Shown here one piece after another: positions 23,480 through 36,035 of a DNA stretch of 64,000 nucleotides. Where the stretch lies: positions 950,170 to 1,014,169 of the forward strand of contig PUQB01000033.1 in NCBI GenBank assembly GCA_003024785.1, in the 5' to 3' direction. Origin of the DNA: Selaginella tamariscina (Eukaryota > Streptophyta > Lycopodiopsida > Selaginellales > Selaginellaceae). Made by a program: the position numbers and the translations under genes. The notes under the pieces are model-generated. The model worked only from the letters and a program-made list of their open reading frames with translations. It was not told where the DNA came from and did no database searches. Position 1 is the first letter of the stretch, and every line of letters starts with the position of its first letter.

Positions 23480-24943
23480 TGAAAATCTAAGGATGATTGG
23501 GCACTTAAGAAATGAAATCACATTAAAGAAGATAACACAACGAAATCTAAGTGCCTCGATCTTTAATGATTCAAACTCCATCATAACATGATCAGATTTG
23601 ATTTATCATTTGTTTACAACCTCAACTCAAGCAGGTTGACGAGTTGACTTTAAGACTATACCGTGGGAAACAACAAACTCCCAGTCAATGAAATTCACAT
23701 TTACTCCACTATACATGAGTCATTTACAGGACATAGTAGATCATGAAAGCTTGACTTGAACATCTAGGTGAAATGCTTTAGCCTAGTTAGAGGGTTCCTA
23801 CTTTGACTGGTCCTAGGCATTTCTCAAATGTACAACTCGATCAACATTATGGGTGTGATGACCATAAAGACAATTTGAACGATGACTATAATGCTTCAAA
23901 TCATGGCTCAAATCCCCACAATAATGGCACAAATTGTTGTCAATTCGGCGTTGTCAATTCGGTGTTGTCAATTCGTGTTGTCTCTCAGCAGCTGAAAGTC
24001 ATTAATAGCAACAAGTGTCCAATTCCATCAACTCAAGTGCATTCCTTCCTCTGTCGTGAGCAATGGCAAAAATAATGGGAAACTCCACACGCCTATGCTC
24101 TAATTGATGTTATTGAAGGCAATTGTCACAATGAACAACCAGATCAATGGCTGATGTGAGTGAGGTGGAATTTGGTTGAGAGAGTAACAAATCCTTGACA
24201 ATATGTAAATGTTCCCACAAGGCCACATCATCCCAAGGAATGTCAATAGCGATTGGAACTCAACTGCATATTTGTTACTAACTTTGATCCTTGGCAAAAC
24301 TTTGAAGGATTGGGTCATGGTTTTTAAAAAGTGCAACAAACCATGAAAGAATGGTTCTAAAAAGGAGGGAATCAACTAATCCCACCTTAACAGCATTAGT
24401 GAAATACTACCTTAGTTGCAAGAGGATTCATAGCCTTACCTAGTTTAGGAACCCATAAAACTCTATATGAGTCCTGTCAAACTTGGTTCAGCCGTTAGTG
24501 CCTTATTAGTCTCCTTAAACACCTAAAAAACAACTTGCATATGATCAAGATTCAATTGCATTTGACTTAGGTGTTGTTTCAAATGAGACGACATTCCTCA
24601 GAGTGTTTTAGCTGTCATGACCCTGTCAAGAGTGATTGAAAATAGAAGAAATAAACTAGAAAAGAAGGGAAAAAAATAAAATAAAATTAATGGAAAATTA
24701 TAACATTTAGAATCTATACGAAAATGGAAACTCAAGAGGAAAACCAAATGGAATTAAAGTTGGATCAATCTAGAACATGGGTGACTTGTGTTAAATGCTT
24801 TGAAACCTTAACATGTAAGCTCCTTTATATAATGACACATAGTTGCAACTCAAGTTGGAATTGAGATTAGAAACTTCAATTGGAACTTAAAATGGAATCT
24901 TTAGTTGAAACTGAAAGTGGAAAATGAAAGTTGAAACTGGATG

Positions 24944-25300
24944 CCTACCATGCTTTGATGGAAGGAATATCACTATTTAGCTCTAAGATTTTCTGGATAA
25001 AATCCAGTAAAAATTAGAAACTTCAATTAAAACTTAAAGTCTACCATGCTTTGTTGGAGGGAATATCACTATTTGGCTCCAAGATTTTCTGAATAAAATC
25101 CATAAAAATCTTTCTATCTTTCATGATAATCATATATTATTAATGTTTTTAGTGTATTTGAAAAAAAAACTAAGAGGGACCTTTTTCATTATCACATTTA
25201 CCAAGATGCATATTGGATGCTTTAGAAGACATGCATTTTTGTCATTTCAATTGTTTTGAAATTATTTCTTTGGGAACTATGGCCATCATGCAAACCAAAT
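24944..25300 (+). repeat. Dispersed repeat R, partial direct copy, with an internal 100-bp tandem duplication
   Basis: The stretch from about 25073 (TTTGGCTCCAAGATTTTCTG ... GACATGCATTTTTGTCATTT) matches 52567-52785 on the same strand. The beginning of the unit (CTACCATGCTTTG, GGAATATCACTATTT) occurs twice, at about 24946 and 25048. Confidence 0.75.
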
Positions 25301-25315
25301 ATCCAAAAGCTTACC

Positions 25316-25790
25316 TCGCGTCCTCAGTCTAATGGGCAAACGAGTTCTACGGTACCTTAAAGGGACAATATACACTCAAGTTCAAGCTTGTAGTGATGCC
25401 AATTGGGCAGGGATATAGATACTAGATGGTCAACATCTGGTGTTTGCTAGTGGTTTAACAAGAAACAACCTATTGGGGCTGAGTATGTTGCAGCTAGCAC
25501 TGCTACACATGAGATCACTTGGCTGCGACAACTTTTGCTTAAACTTCAATAACAACAATGTGATTCCGCCGCACTATCTTGCAGAGCACTCTTGCCATGT
25601 CAAAAGAACGTGATGGATATCGATGTGTTTTGTTAAGGTGTGGAACACAATCTTTCTTTATGAACGACTGCTTGCGTTTGTTCCATCTAATAAATATAAA
25701 TAGACAAGTGGCTGTTAGAATTATTTGGCTTGAGTCTGTTCTATTCGAATAACCAGACTGTGTCTTTAGAAGATACAGTTATAAATGAAA
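25316..25790 (+). mobile_element. Ty1/copia RNase H tail plus start of a 3' LTR
   Basis: The plus strand encodes, across frame breaks, RVLRYLKGT, DANWAG, a DDRRSTSG-like stretch, SWFNKKQP-like residues, AEYVAASTATHEITWLRQLL and a degenerate final block, the order seen at the C-terminus of copia polyproteins. GACAAGTGGC|TGTTAGAATTAT at about 25701-25720 fits a polypurine tract followed by an LTR start. A fragment of the same LTR (TTCGAATAACCAGACT) occurs at 43733. The rest of the element is absent. Confidence 0.75.
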
Positions 25791-26159
25791 TATTATAAGT
25801 TAATTAATAAACAGTGCGGACAGTGTAGATTTTCCGGTGCACAATTAGCATTTTAAATGTCAAGGTTAAGGTGTGCTGAAGTTACCTTATTTTAATAGCA
25901 TTTTATATTTCCTCACTGGAAATAAAGTCAAGATTACAATATCTTTATAAGCAGAAAGTAAACTGTAACACTAAGTCTTAAGAATATTTGATATTTTAAA
26001 AGAGCAATATACAATATTATATAATTCAATTGAAATAAAATATAACCATTTATACACAGTCAATCGTACGCGCATACGAGTTTAATGAGACACGTTTTGT
26101 AAGGTTCGAGGCAACCGCGTGTTTAATTTATAAGAATCGATGTATAACACTGTTTTGCC

Positions 26160-27377
26160 ATGGCTGAGGGAGAGGTGAAACTGCTATATACATTTCCAAG
26201 TCCATTTGTACTCCGAGTTGCGGTGGCTCTAGAGCTCAAAGGTATCATCTATGAAAAGATTCCTGAGGATCTTCTAAACAAGAGCCAGATTCTGTTGGAA
26301 TCCAATCCTGTTTACAAGAAAGTTCCTGTTTTATTTCATAGAGGCAAAGCAATATGCGAGTCCTTCGTAATAATTGAGTATCTGGACGATGCATTTCCAG
26401 ATACTGTTCGTATTCTTCCTGACGATCCCTATGCTCGATCTCGCGATCGATTCTGGGCAGACTTTGTCGAGAAGAAGGTACACTGTGTCTGTGTGCGATT
26501 CCTTATAAATGGTTTGGAAAAATCGTAAATTCTTTTTTATATTTGTATATTCTATATTTTATATTTAAATTAGCATTTTCCAAGATATTTTAAATTGCAT
26601 TCACTCAAAATTTAATGTTTTAGAAATATCACTATCCTCGATATAAAAAATTAATAACTTTATTAAATATAAATTAGATATAAGTAATATATTTTTTGTT
26701 TTAATCGTAGTTAGTAGCCTTGTACGAAGGCCTTTTCCATACACCCATGTGATTTTACACGTGAGATTGCCCTGGTGCGCGTGTGTGAGAGAGCAGGTGA
26801 CTATGCACGCATGCATGTGTTTGTGTATGTTATACCTACGATCTCAATTATATCCACATATATGTGTAAGTATAGATTATAGGTCTACTTCTATTAAATG
26901 AGTATGTTGAGAGTAGATCCATATACCTTGTATAAACGAGAGGTGGTATATATTTATTGGTTCTTTAGAAACTACTAGATCATTATATGTTTTAATTTAT
27001 AGAAAATTTTAACTACTTGGCAACTATTATTGCAGATGTTTAATGTGATCTTCAGCATATTTAAGGGAAACACTACCGTGATGGAGGATCTGGTGAGCAA
27101 CTGTAAGATTTTGGAGGAAGAACTGACTAAGAACAAAGACTTATGCAAGCCCTATTTCGGTGGCGACAAGTTGGGATTGACTGACCTTCTGTTGCTGGCT
27201 CCTGCAATGTGGGGTGCACCATTGATTCCTGGCTCTGAACAATGCCCTAACTTGAACAAGCTTGTTTGTGCGCTTCGAAACCATCCTGTTGTGAAGTCTG
27301 TCATTCCCGATGTGGAGACACTGCAAGGCATCATACTTGAATCCAAGCCTGTCTTCAAGAAGCTCTATGGGATTTAA
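26160..27377 (+). CDS. Tau-class glutathione S-transferase, copy 1 (open)
   Basis: Two exons, 26160-26477 and 27036-27377, joined in phase 0 as in other tau GSTs, giving 219 residues. It conjugates glutathione to electrophiles, or binds small hydrophobic ligands, in the cytosol. The thioredoxin-like N-domain has the catalytic serine in PSPFVLRVAVALELKG (Ser about residue 14) and the glutathione-binding NPVYKKVPVLFHRGKAICES. The junction of the two domains falls after FVEKK. The C-domain keeps YFGGDKLGLTD but is otherwise weakly like known tau GSTs, which may alter substrate choice. It is the only one of four copies here that is open in both exons. A divergent ancestor-like residue pair (GSEQCPN) groups it with the remnant at 58438. 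Confidence 0.9.
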
Positions 27378-28822
27378 CTTTGAGCATTTCATCTTATGAA
27401 AATGTGTTATAAACTGAAGGAAGAAAACAATGCGTGTTTATTGTTTATTATGAATAAATTTATGGTGAGATTTATATAAACAAAGGTTCTTACCATCACA
27501 ATTATTACAAATATAATTATTCATATTTCATAAAAAGAAAATAAAAATTCATTCCCTTCTCAAGTCCCATGAGATTAAAAATTTTAAGACCCACCATGTC
27601 TGGGGGCAACTTAACTAAAGTACTGGGGTACTAGAAGTTTTAACACAAAATACAGGTAAATTATTAATTAACCAAATAATTGTTTATCAACTTAATTATT
27701 AGCATATGTTAAAACTAATCATTTTAAGTTGTTGCATTGGTAGAGTAATTATCTATAATAACTTGATTCTGGGACCTGTAGCATGTGTTCTTTAATGACT
27801 TTCTTCTTACAATTAAGTTTCAACACATAGAAACTGCTGCTTTAACATATCTCTCTCTAGTGTTTTAGATGGTAATAGATATCACAAGAACTTCAAATGC
27901 ATGCATACACACACATACACATACGCATATGTACATGTAGACATGCATATACATGTAACATGTGGCATCATAGTCTCTCTTTGCCTGATGTACAGATACC
28001 TTATCGTATGGTCACTAATAATAATAATAATAATAATAACTATTTAGTACATTTTAATAATCTTATGATCAGTGTGATCTTAAATCAGTTTAAGTGATTT
28101 ATATTATTTATAATAAGAAGGTTCTTCTTGCGTTGAAAACCTTTTATTATAAATAAGACATATTAATTGTAAGGAAATTATATGAAACACGTAATCATAT
28201 ATAACATGGTATTATCCATATACAGCGTAATAATATAATTATCATAATTACTATGATTATGGTAAATTACATGTTTAAGAACCTCTCTTAATTTATGTTC
28301 TAAATCATATTATTTTAACAGTGTTTATTACTTTTACACATAGACCTAAGTTCCTAGAATTATAACATAATTTGACGGACGTGTGTTAAATTTGTTGAGT
28401 TTACAAGTTCATCTTTCTTAAGTAACCAAGTAAATGCTAACAATATAGTTAATAATACATTGTTATTGTCAACAGATAGTAAGTTTACCAAATCAAAAAC
28501 ATTGAAAATAAATATTCATTAAATTAATAAAGAGATATAATTATTGTGTGTATATGTGTGTTGGTTGTATGAATCATGCTATAACTAAAAACTGTTGAAA
28601 TTTGTGTTTATATCTCATTCACATCTTTAAGATACGGAAGTAAGTAAGATTCTCTTTTGAAAATAATCGACTATAATGTCAAACGTATCCTATTTATTTA
28701 AACACTGTCTTTTATTAATTACAAATGATAAAAATATATCTCAAGTTTGTGATTAGCTAACATAAACATTTGAAAAACAATATTATTGTTTGATATTTCA
28801 TGTACCAGTGCCATGATCTAAC
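27378..28822. other. Convergent intergenic region between GST1 and GMC1
   Basis: AT-rich; holds (CA)n at 27905-27960 and a (TAA)n run at 28013-28038. Repeated inverted at 57233-58437. No gene seen. Confidence 0.6.
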
Positions 28823-30537
28823 TTATATTCGTTCCGACAGAATTTTCACTCCAACGTACCTATAAATAAAGTATGAGAAATGTGTGTGCGTGTGCGTGTG
28901 TGAGACAATAAAGTACTACCTTCCAAGCATCATAATGGTGGCCTGAGGATTTGTCCCAGGCGAAAACTCAAAAGTAGAACCGTCAACCACACGCAAACCA
29001 CTTGTTCCAACAACGTTGTAGTTTGAATCTAAAACTTGCCCAACTACACAACCACCGTGGTAATGCCATATAGTAGTAAGATTTCTTTTGCAGAAGTTAG
29101 CTATGGTAGCGTTTATGCTCCCATCGAACGCTCGATTTCTTCTATTTGGCGTGCCTATTGTTCCTCCAGAAGGAAGAGTTAAGTTTTGATACACAAATGG
29201 TTGAAAAGAGCTTGCCAGCAACACTTCCTCGATCCTGTTCACCCCAGATATACAAGTCTCTAAGTCTCTTGGGTTACTGAAGTAAATAAACGTGATTAGT
29301 GTATCATCCTTAACATTTCTGGTTTTCAAAACCAGCTGGCCAATTGAGAAGGGACCTGCCACCTTTTCTATAACAGTAGCACCTTGTGTAAAACCGGTTA
29401 GACGTGATATAGCAATGCCACTCGCTGCTTCAATATAGTTACCAAACAATGATGTAATCCCCACTACCTGGGCTAGAGAAGACTCGACATGCGAGGGGGA
29501 AGGAAAGCTCACCATTGCAGCTGGGTTATCTCTTACGTTCTTCCCAACCCAAGGTGAGTCGAGTGTGACTTTGATCCCGATAGTCCTTAACTCGCTTGCA
29601 GGTCCAATTCCACTCAAGAGAAGCAACTGTGGACTTCCGATTGCACCGGCAGACAGTATCACCTCGCTGCTAACCTTCGTGTTGAGAAGAGCTGTACGTT
29701 GTTGTCCAAATTGATCTGTGTATTTAACCCCAACGCCCTTGGACGACCAACTCCTGCATATAGTTATGTGAATTTGTGATTACAACATTCTATAGTAGCA
29801 AACCTTGGAACAATATGAGTTGAGCTTCAGCATGGAGCAGAACTACTAAGTTGTTCCAGTTTGCGTAAACGAACAAATTCGAAGATGGCCTTCTAACACC
29901 TTGGTTGTTAAAAATGGAGCCACCTGTTTGTGTACCAGGTTGGAAGTCATAACTCGCACCGTTATCGGGTGTCACTCTGGCTTCAAGCAATGAACTTCTA
30001 AATGCAGACTGATAAGGTCCAAGATTAGGAAATGATACCAAAACTTGCTCGACCCACTGAAAAGAAGAATTAACTAGTGTCTGATCTAATCCCATCTGAC
30101 TTATAGTCTGTGGACTTGCACGGTTGTAGAAACCAAGGTTTATTGATGTCCCTCCTCCTAAGACTCGAGCGCGAACATTTGGGACCCTCTGTTGAGACAA
30201 AAGCTTGGACTGATGTCTGTGTGCCTTGGTTAATGTAATTTGCACTGAAGTTGTCTCTCAAGGTAATATTTGGGTTTCCATATGGCGAGCCTCCACGCTC
30301 CAGAAGAAGAACTTTGAATCTCTGTGACAACGTGGCTGCTAAAGGGCAACCGGCAGTGCCTCCTCCCACAATTATATAATCATATAGTATTGAAGGTGAA
30401 TAAGTATTTGCCTCCTTTAATTGTTCACTTGGTTGTGTACTAACTGCTATGTACAAATAAGAGAGAATTTTTTAAATGATCAGTTAGTACTTACCAATGC
30501 CCACGACTAACAGGAGGAGAGCAAGAATTTGCTGCAT
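28823..30537 (-). pseudogene. GMC oxidoreductase (HOTHEAD/(R)-mandelonitrile lyase-like), copy 1, two frame breaks
   Basis: Minus-strand exons 30537-30495, 30446-29804, 29753-28920 and 28859-28823. The layout equals the open copy at 55490-57232. Signal peptide MQQILALLLLVVGIA, then the FAD dinucleotide motif DYIIVGGGTAGCPLAA, LGGGTSINLGFYNRAS, the second GMC signature ([16 protein letters not shown]) and the C-terminal WHYHGGC with NPQATIMMLGR. Compared with copy 2, two bases are missing at about 30186 (STEG|VPNVR) and one at about 29735 (GRPRA). The second exon-3 frame is otherwise open for 248 residues. Recently broken, or affected by consensus errors. Confidence 0.85.
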
Positions 30538-30559
30538 TGTTGAGACCTTGAGTACTGTT

Positions 30560-32632
30560 CAACTAACACAAGAAGAAGTCATATTAATTAGGTATACAAG
30601 ATGGGCACAAGGCATATAACTTAACATTGAGGAAGTTCTATTTTAGAATGTTTCATGTGCGCTTTAAGTATTGGTATATTCTAATATTTGTGTGTATATA
30701 TATATAAATAATAATAATATACATTTATATATATTATATAAATGTAATTAATTATTTTTGTTTCATGCTACCACTGGTTCAAAACAAATTCTAGCATTGT
30801 AGACCATGGATGATGGACGCACCTATGTGAAGCCTAACCATCTTTGACATTGAGGATGTAAGATGCATCAATGTGTTGGGGTTTTTTATTTTAAAAAACT
30901 AATTCCCATTCTCGATGCTAAAGATGGAGAATGCACATTTATGTAGATGATAATTACCTTTCAAAAATCTTTGGTCTTAAGAATGAATGATGCATTTTTA
31001 AAAGATAAAAAATAGAAGTTTTAAAGTTCCTTTGCCAGTCTTTTTCAATAGTAATGAAGTTATTAACACTTTTTTTATTATTGTCTTCTTCACAGAACTA
31101 GTGGCTGTTAAAACCTCTTTTTAATTCTTCTTACTTATTTTCTTATTAAATTCATTGATTATTTTCCATATGTATTTTGAATTCATTCTTGATTGATTTA
31201 TATCACCAGTTGCCTTCCTTTTTTTGCTTTTGACTTAGGATGGAGGTGTCTTTTCATTTGGTTCGGCTATTAATCTTTTTCTCAAGAAAAAAAAGTGATT
31301 CTGATTTGTTCTAAAATAATATTATCATCCACTTGTTAATCAAAAACATCTTTATCACTTATTGTTTCCTCTTCATTCTCATAAATACCATCGCTCTCAC
31401 ATTTTCTTAAGTGGTTTAGGGTTGTCCTTTAGGTGTCCATTAATGTTTCTTTTACATAATAAAACATCATATCAATAACTGTTTATAACATGCTTTTTAA
31501 ATCTTCTTACACTTACAACATAAGACCTCATGTTTCTAAAAACAAGTTGAATAATAAAATCTTTTGGCTTTGTCAACTGCATTATAAAAATTCATAAGAA
31601 CCATTAATTTTTTTTCATCCCATCTTATATGATATTTTTTAAATGAGTGGTTTTTACAATTATTATATACAGAAGTTTATATATAAGAACCATTTGTTGT
31701 TTTAGTGTAATGTGATTTATCTCATATGGTATTAAAATTTAATTTCATTTCACCAACTTTTCTATATACTAACACCAATATGATTTATTCACTATGGCAT
31801 TTGAATTCAATTCTATTTCACCAACTTCTCTTTATACTAGCATGACAAGACACACAAATTATATAGATAAAATTAAAATAATAACATCCTTAGTGTCAAG
31901 GATAAAGTGTGCTTAATTAATAGATGAAATAAATTAGAATATATAAATGATTATGTCAAGATTTAAAACTTTTACAAGGGTGTTTGTAGAGGCATCACCA
32001 TGCAAACACCCTTTTTATCATGTTTAAAAGGGACATTCGATCCTTGGTGCCGAGAACAAAATGTCACCAAAAAAGAAGAACATTTCGTACCTTCTGTGAA
32101 GCCTTGATGGTGAGATTGGTGGGATCATGGTCAAGGCTTAACAAAATGCATGAAATAATACATTAACATTGTGATGATATATTTTTAAATTTACAAAACT
32201 GGAACATAACTTCGCTCTAGTGTCAAATCTACAACCAATTCTATTTGTATTTAACATACAGACCCTTGTACCACATGCAACTTTGGTTGAGCTATAAGTT
32301 GCATCATTTTTCTTTTACAAATGATAATGACATAACTTTCTTAAGCTAGAAACTTACTGCATATTACAAAGTAATCTCTTCTCATTGTTGAAATGTTTGT
32401 TCCCATTTGCCCTTCTTAACAAACCTATATGAAAATCAGCAACTATTAGTTGCTACACCATAGTGGCCAAATGTTGTAGCTTTTTCATATGTGGACCATG
32501 CTGACAAACAAAAAAATGAAGGCTTCAAGGATCAAGAAGTCACAAGACATCAGTTTGACAACACCAAGCTCCTCTAGATTCTATGTTGGAAAAAGGAAGA
32601 AGCCCATTATCAATTTATATATAGTGTGTTAA
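30560..32632. repeat. Spacer of the left arm, inverted relative to 53058-55440
   Basis: About 2 kb between GMC1 and the GMC fragment. It matches the right-arm spacer only after reverse complementing, for example AATGCACATTTATGTA (30930) versus TACATAAATGTGCATT (54870), and CCCTTGTACCA (32262) versus TGGTACAAGG (53491). No protein family recognised; small frames are not conserved in reading. It may be an unidentified transposon. Confidence 0.7.
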
Positions 32633-32985
32633 GAAATGTGTATCAAAACCTAACTCTTCCCTATGGAGGAATAATAGGCGCGCCAAATAGAAGAAATGAA
32701 GCGTTCTATGGGAGCATAAACGCTACCATAGCTAACTTCTGCAGAAGAAATCTTACTACTACATGGCATTACCACGGTGGTTGTGTAGCTGGGCAAGTTT
32801 TAGATTCAAACTACAACGTTGTGGTTTGCGTGTGGTTGACGGTTCTACTTTTGAGTTTTCGCCTGGAACGAATCCTCATGCCACCATTATGATGCTTGGA
32901 AGGTAGTACTTTATTTTCTCATACAACAACACACACACTGCTCATACTTTAATATAGGTACATTGGACTGAAAATTCTGTCTGAA
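32633..32985 (+). pseudogene. GMC oxidoreductase fragment (C-terminal end only)
   Basis: Begins abruptly at VYQNLTLPYGG and keeps NRRNEAFYGSINATIANFC and WHYHGGCVAG, then loses about nine bases (GTSGL region) and shifts frame, with the terminal MMLGR and the last small exon (TACATTGGACTGAAAATT) still recognisable. Exons 1-2 and most of exon 3 are gone. It pairs with the truncated copy at 51600-52566 in the right arm. Confidence 0.85.
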
Positions 32986-34528
32986 CGAAATCATCTGTGT
33001 TGTGGGATCCATGGACATTACATACTTTGCAATATCTATTCCTATGCACTGTGTATCCTAAGTTAGATCGTGGTGCTGCTATCAAACAATAATATTGTTT
33101 TTCAAATGTTTATGTTAGCTAATCATTTGCATATTCAATGGTCTAAGCAGCATTGTAAACAGTGTTTAAATAAATAATACTTAGTTTGGATGTTTGACAC
33201 TATTTTCAAAAGGTAGCTTTTCAAATCTTACTTGGGGATCTTAGAGATGTGAATGAGATATAAACACAAATTTTCAACATATTTTAATTGATAACATGAT
33301 ATCTAACCATCAACCAACACACACACACAATAATTATATTAATTTAATAGATATTAATTTTCAATGTTTTCGATTTGGTACACTTACTATCCATTGACAA
33401 TAATAATGTATTATTAACTTAACATAAGCGAATCCACATTGTTAGCATTTACTTGGTTACTTAAGAAAGACGAACCGGTAAAACTCAACAAATTTAACAC
33501 AAGCACACACGAACATGTGTCACATTATATTATAATCAGGTTTAGATCGAATATAGAATCTTCTAGGAACTTAGAAGTAATAAAGACTGTTATTTCAAAT
33601 AAAAGAATATGAGAAAATTAGTATTAAGTAGTAGTTTTAATTTTAAGTTAACCAAATAATTTTATATTTTATATTAACTTCGTACTCATTAATCTACTTT
33701 TTCTAAAGTTACATTTTTAAAGGAAAGTGTTTACATATTCAATAATTTGAAAACTTTATATGAATTTTGTAGTACTATTTAAATTAAAAATATATAATTT
33801 TAATTTGTTTTTTCTTATATATGAATAAATACAATTAATGTGACCTGCTGAAATATGTTTTAAAACATTATTAATATTTAGTAAGTATTATTTAATATTT
33901 TATTAATAAATATGAAACTATGGAGTGTCAAACTAATGAATATGTGAAATATTATTATTATTATTGTTAGTAAGAGTTTAAATGTATGTGAAATTATATT
34001 GAATCTTACAAACTGAAATTTCACCATTTCACATCGAATCGTATCATTTATTAAGTGTAGCAATCTAACAAGATCCAATGGCTTAGATTAATTAATTTAT
34101 GTAGTTAAAAATGTCGGAACTATACTAAAGAAACTAAAAGGCCCATTTTATTTAAAACGATTATATACGGGAGGGTGGTTCCACGTGTAGCGTAGACTAG
34201 TACCCACACCCTCATTTATGATCTCCCCCAGCACAAAGATATAGTGCTCCACTTAAAAACAATTTGGATGTTTCTGATCCCTCGTAAAGATGTAGTGCTT
34301 TACTTGCTTTTAAAAAGGAAACGTGTGTGTGCGTGTGTGAGTGAGAGAGAGAGTCAAGGCAGACATATTTCCATCGAGCAAGAACGTTCAGAAAAAAGAA
34401 GTGTTAGAAAAGGATGGTAAGTGTTTCCACAAACTTCGTAATTCCTTTTTTTTTTTTAATAAACATAATAATTCGTAAGAAACAATTCTTCCTTCAGTTT
34501 AGAACACATTAGGATGAAATGCTCAAAG
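32986..34528. other. Convergent intergenic region between the GMC fragment and GST2
   Basis: AT-rich, repeated inverted at 50347-51599 (for example the (ATT)n run near 33950 versus 50791). No gene seen. Confidence 0.6.
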
Positions 34529-35715
34529 TTAAATCCCATAGAGCTTGTTGAAGACAGGCTTGGATTCAAGAATGATGCCTTGCAGTGTTTCCACATCGGG
34601 AATGACAGACTTCACAACAGGATGGTTTCGAAGCGCACAAACAAGCTTGTTCAAGTTAGGGCATCGTTCGGAGCCAGGAATCAATGGTGCACCCCACATT
34701 GCAGGAGCCAGCAACACCAGGTCAGTCAATCCCAACTTATCGCCACCGAAATAGGGATTGCATAAGTCTTTATTCTTAGTCAGTTCTTCCTCCAAAATCT
34801 TACAGTTGCTCACAAGATCCTCCATCACGGTAGTGTTTCCCTTAAATATGCTGAAGATCACATTAAACATCTGCAATAATAGTTGCCAAGTAGTTAAAAT
34901 TTTCTATAAATTAAAACATATAATGATATATGAATCTCGTAGTTTCTAAAGAGCTAATAAATATATACCACCTCTCATTATACAAGGTATATGGATCTAC
35001 TCTCAACATACTTATTTAATAAAGTAAACCTATAATCTATACTTACACATATATGTAGATATAATTGAAATCGTAGGTATACCTGCTCTCTCACACACAC
35101 GCACCAGGGCAATCTCACGTGTAAAATCACATGGCTGTATGGAAAAGGCCTTCGTACAAGGCTACTAACTATGATTAAAACAAAAAATGTATTACTTATA
35201 TTTAATTTATTTTAATTTATATTTAATAAAGTTATTAATTTTTTATATCGAGGATAGTGATATTTCTAAAACATTAAATTTTGAGTGAATGCAATTTGGA
35301 AAATGCTAATTTAAATATAAAATATAGAATATACAAATATAAAAAAGAACTTACGATTTTTCCAAAAAAAATGTATACCATTTAAGGAATCCAGTAACAC
35401 CCACGCACACACAATGTACGACAAAGTCTGCCTAGAATCGATCGCGAGATCGAGCATAGGGATTCAGGAAGAATATGAACAGTATCTGGAAATGCATCGT
35501 CCAGATACTCAATTATTACGAAGGACTCGCATATTGCTTTGCCTCTATGAAATATTCTTGTAAACAGGATTGGATTCCAAGAGAATCTGGCTCTTGTTTA
35601 GAAGATCGTCAGGAATCTTTTCATAGATGATACCTTTGATCTCTAGAGCCACCGCAACTCGCAGTACAAATGGACTTGGAAATGTGTATAGCAGTTTCAC
35701 CTCTCCCTCAGCCAT
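34529..35715 (-). pseudogene. Tau-class GST, copy 2 (exon 1 broken)
   Basis: Exon 2 (34870-34529) is open and identical in length to copy 1. Exon 1 (35715-35420) is broken: relative to copy 1 it lacks about 11 bases after VYKK (near 35565), two bases near 35463, and the nine bases coding the last three residues before the donor, and the Trp codon of DRFWAD reads TAG. Shares GSERCPN in exon 2 with copy 3, its inverted-repeat partner. Confidence 0.9.
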
Positions 35716-36035
35716 GGCAAAACAGTGTTATACATTGACTCTTATAAATTAAACACGCCATTGCCTCGAACCTTACAAAACGTGTCTCATTAAACTTGTA
35801 TGATTGACTGTGTATAAATGGTTATATTGCTCTATTAAAATTGAAATATTCTTAGGACTTAGTGTTACAGTTTACTTTCTGCTTAGAAAGATATTGTAAC
35901 CTTATGTTAGTGAGGAAATATAAAATGCTATTAAAATAAGGTAATTTAAACTATTTTACTTAATGTCAATTCTTTTATTATTTAACTTATAATATTTTGT
36001 TTTACTTGAACTGAAGAGAGTTCTTTTTGTTACGG

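Larger units (their letters stand above)
19310..25000 (-). mobile_element. Decayed Ty3/gypsy retrotransposon, copy A
   Basis: Antisense remnants of a Ty3/gypsy polyprotein, all riddled with stops. Integrase core at about 20300-20100 (MDFITHLPKT, then MNRLTKFVKLIP). RNase H/connection at 21246-21004. RT C-terminal part starting YKCM... near 21170. Protease-type LILGMSWLECVDPKIKWS at about 21470-21410. RT N-terminal fragment KYHDFAYVFDKKKATKLPP at 23300-23230, followed by PIDLMDEKQPPYDPLC. A gag-like coiled region at about 23110-22930. The RT catalytic core is missing: protease runs almost straight into the RT C-terminus. Colinear with copy B at 59200-63450 (offset about 40 kb at 19430). No intact frame. 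Confidence 0.8.
25265..36035. repeat. Left arm of a roughly 10-kb inverted repeat (partner 48846-59135)
   Basis: Matches the right arm in reverse complement: AACTATGGCCATCATGCAAACC at 25270 versus its complement at 59100-59125; the GST/GMC intergenic stretch at 27900-28000 versus 58000-58100; the spacer 30560-32632 versus 53058-55440; and the flank TAATATTTTGTTTTAC near 35990 versus 48870. It contains GST1(+), GMC1(-), a GMC fragment (+) and GST2(-), so the arm is itself palindromic. Confidence 0.85.

Noticed and set aside
23803-24075. Asn/His-rich 90-codon frame
   Set aside because: Lies inside decayed gypsy copy A; contains a 15-base triple repeat (ATTCG[TG]GTTGTCA) and has no family resemblance.
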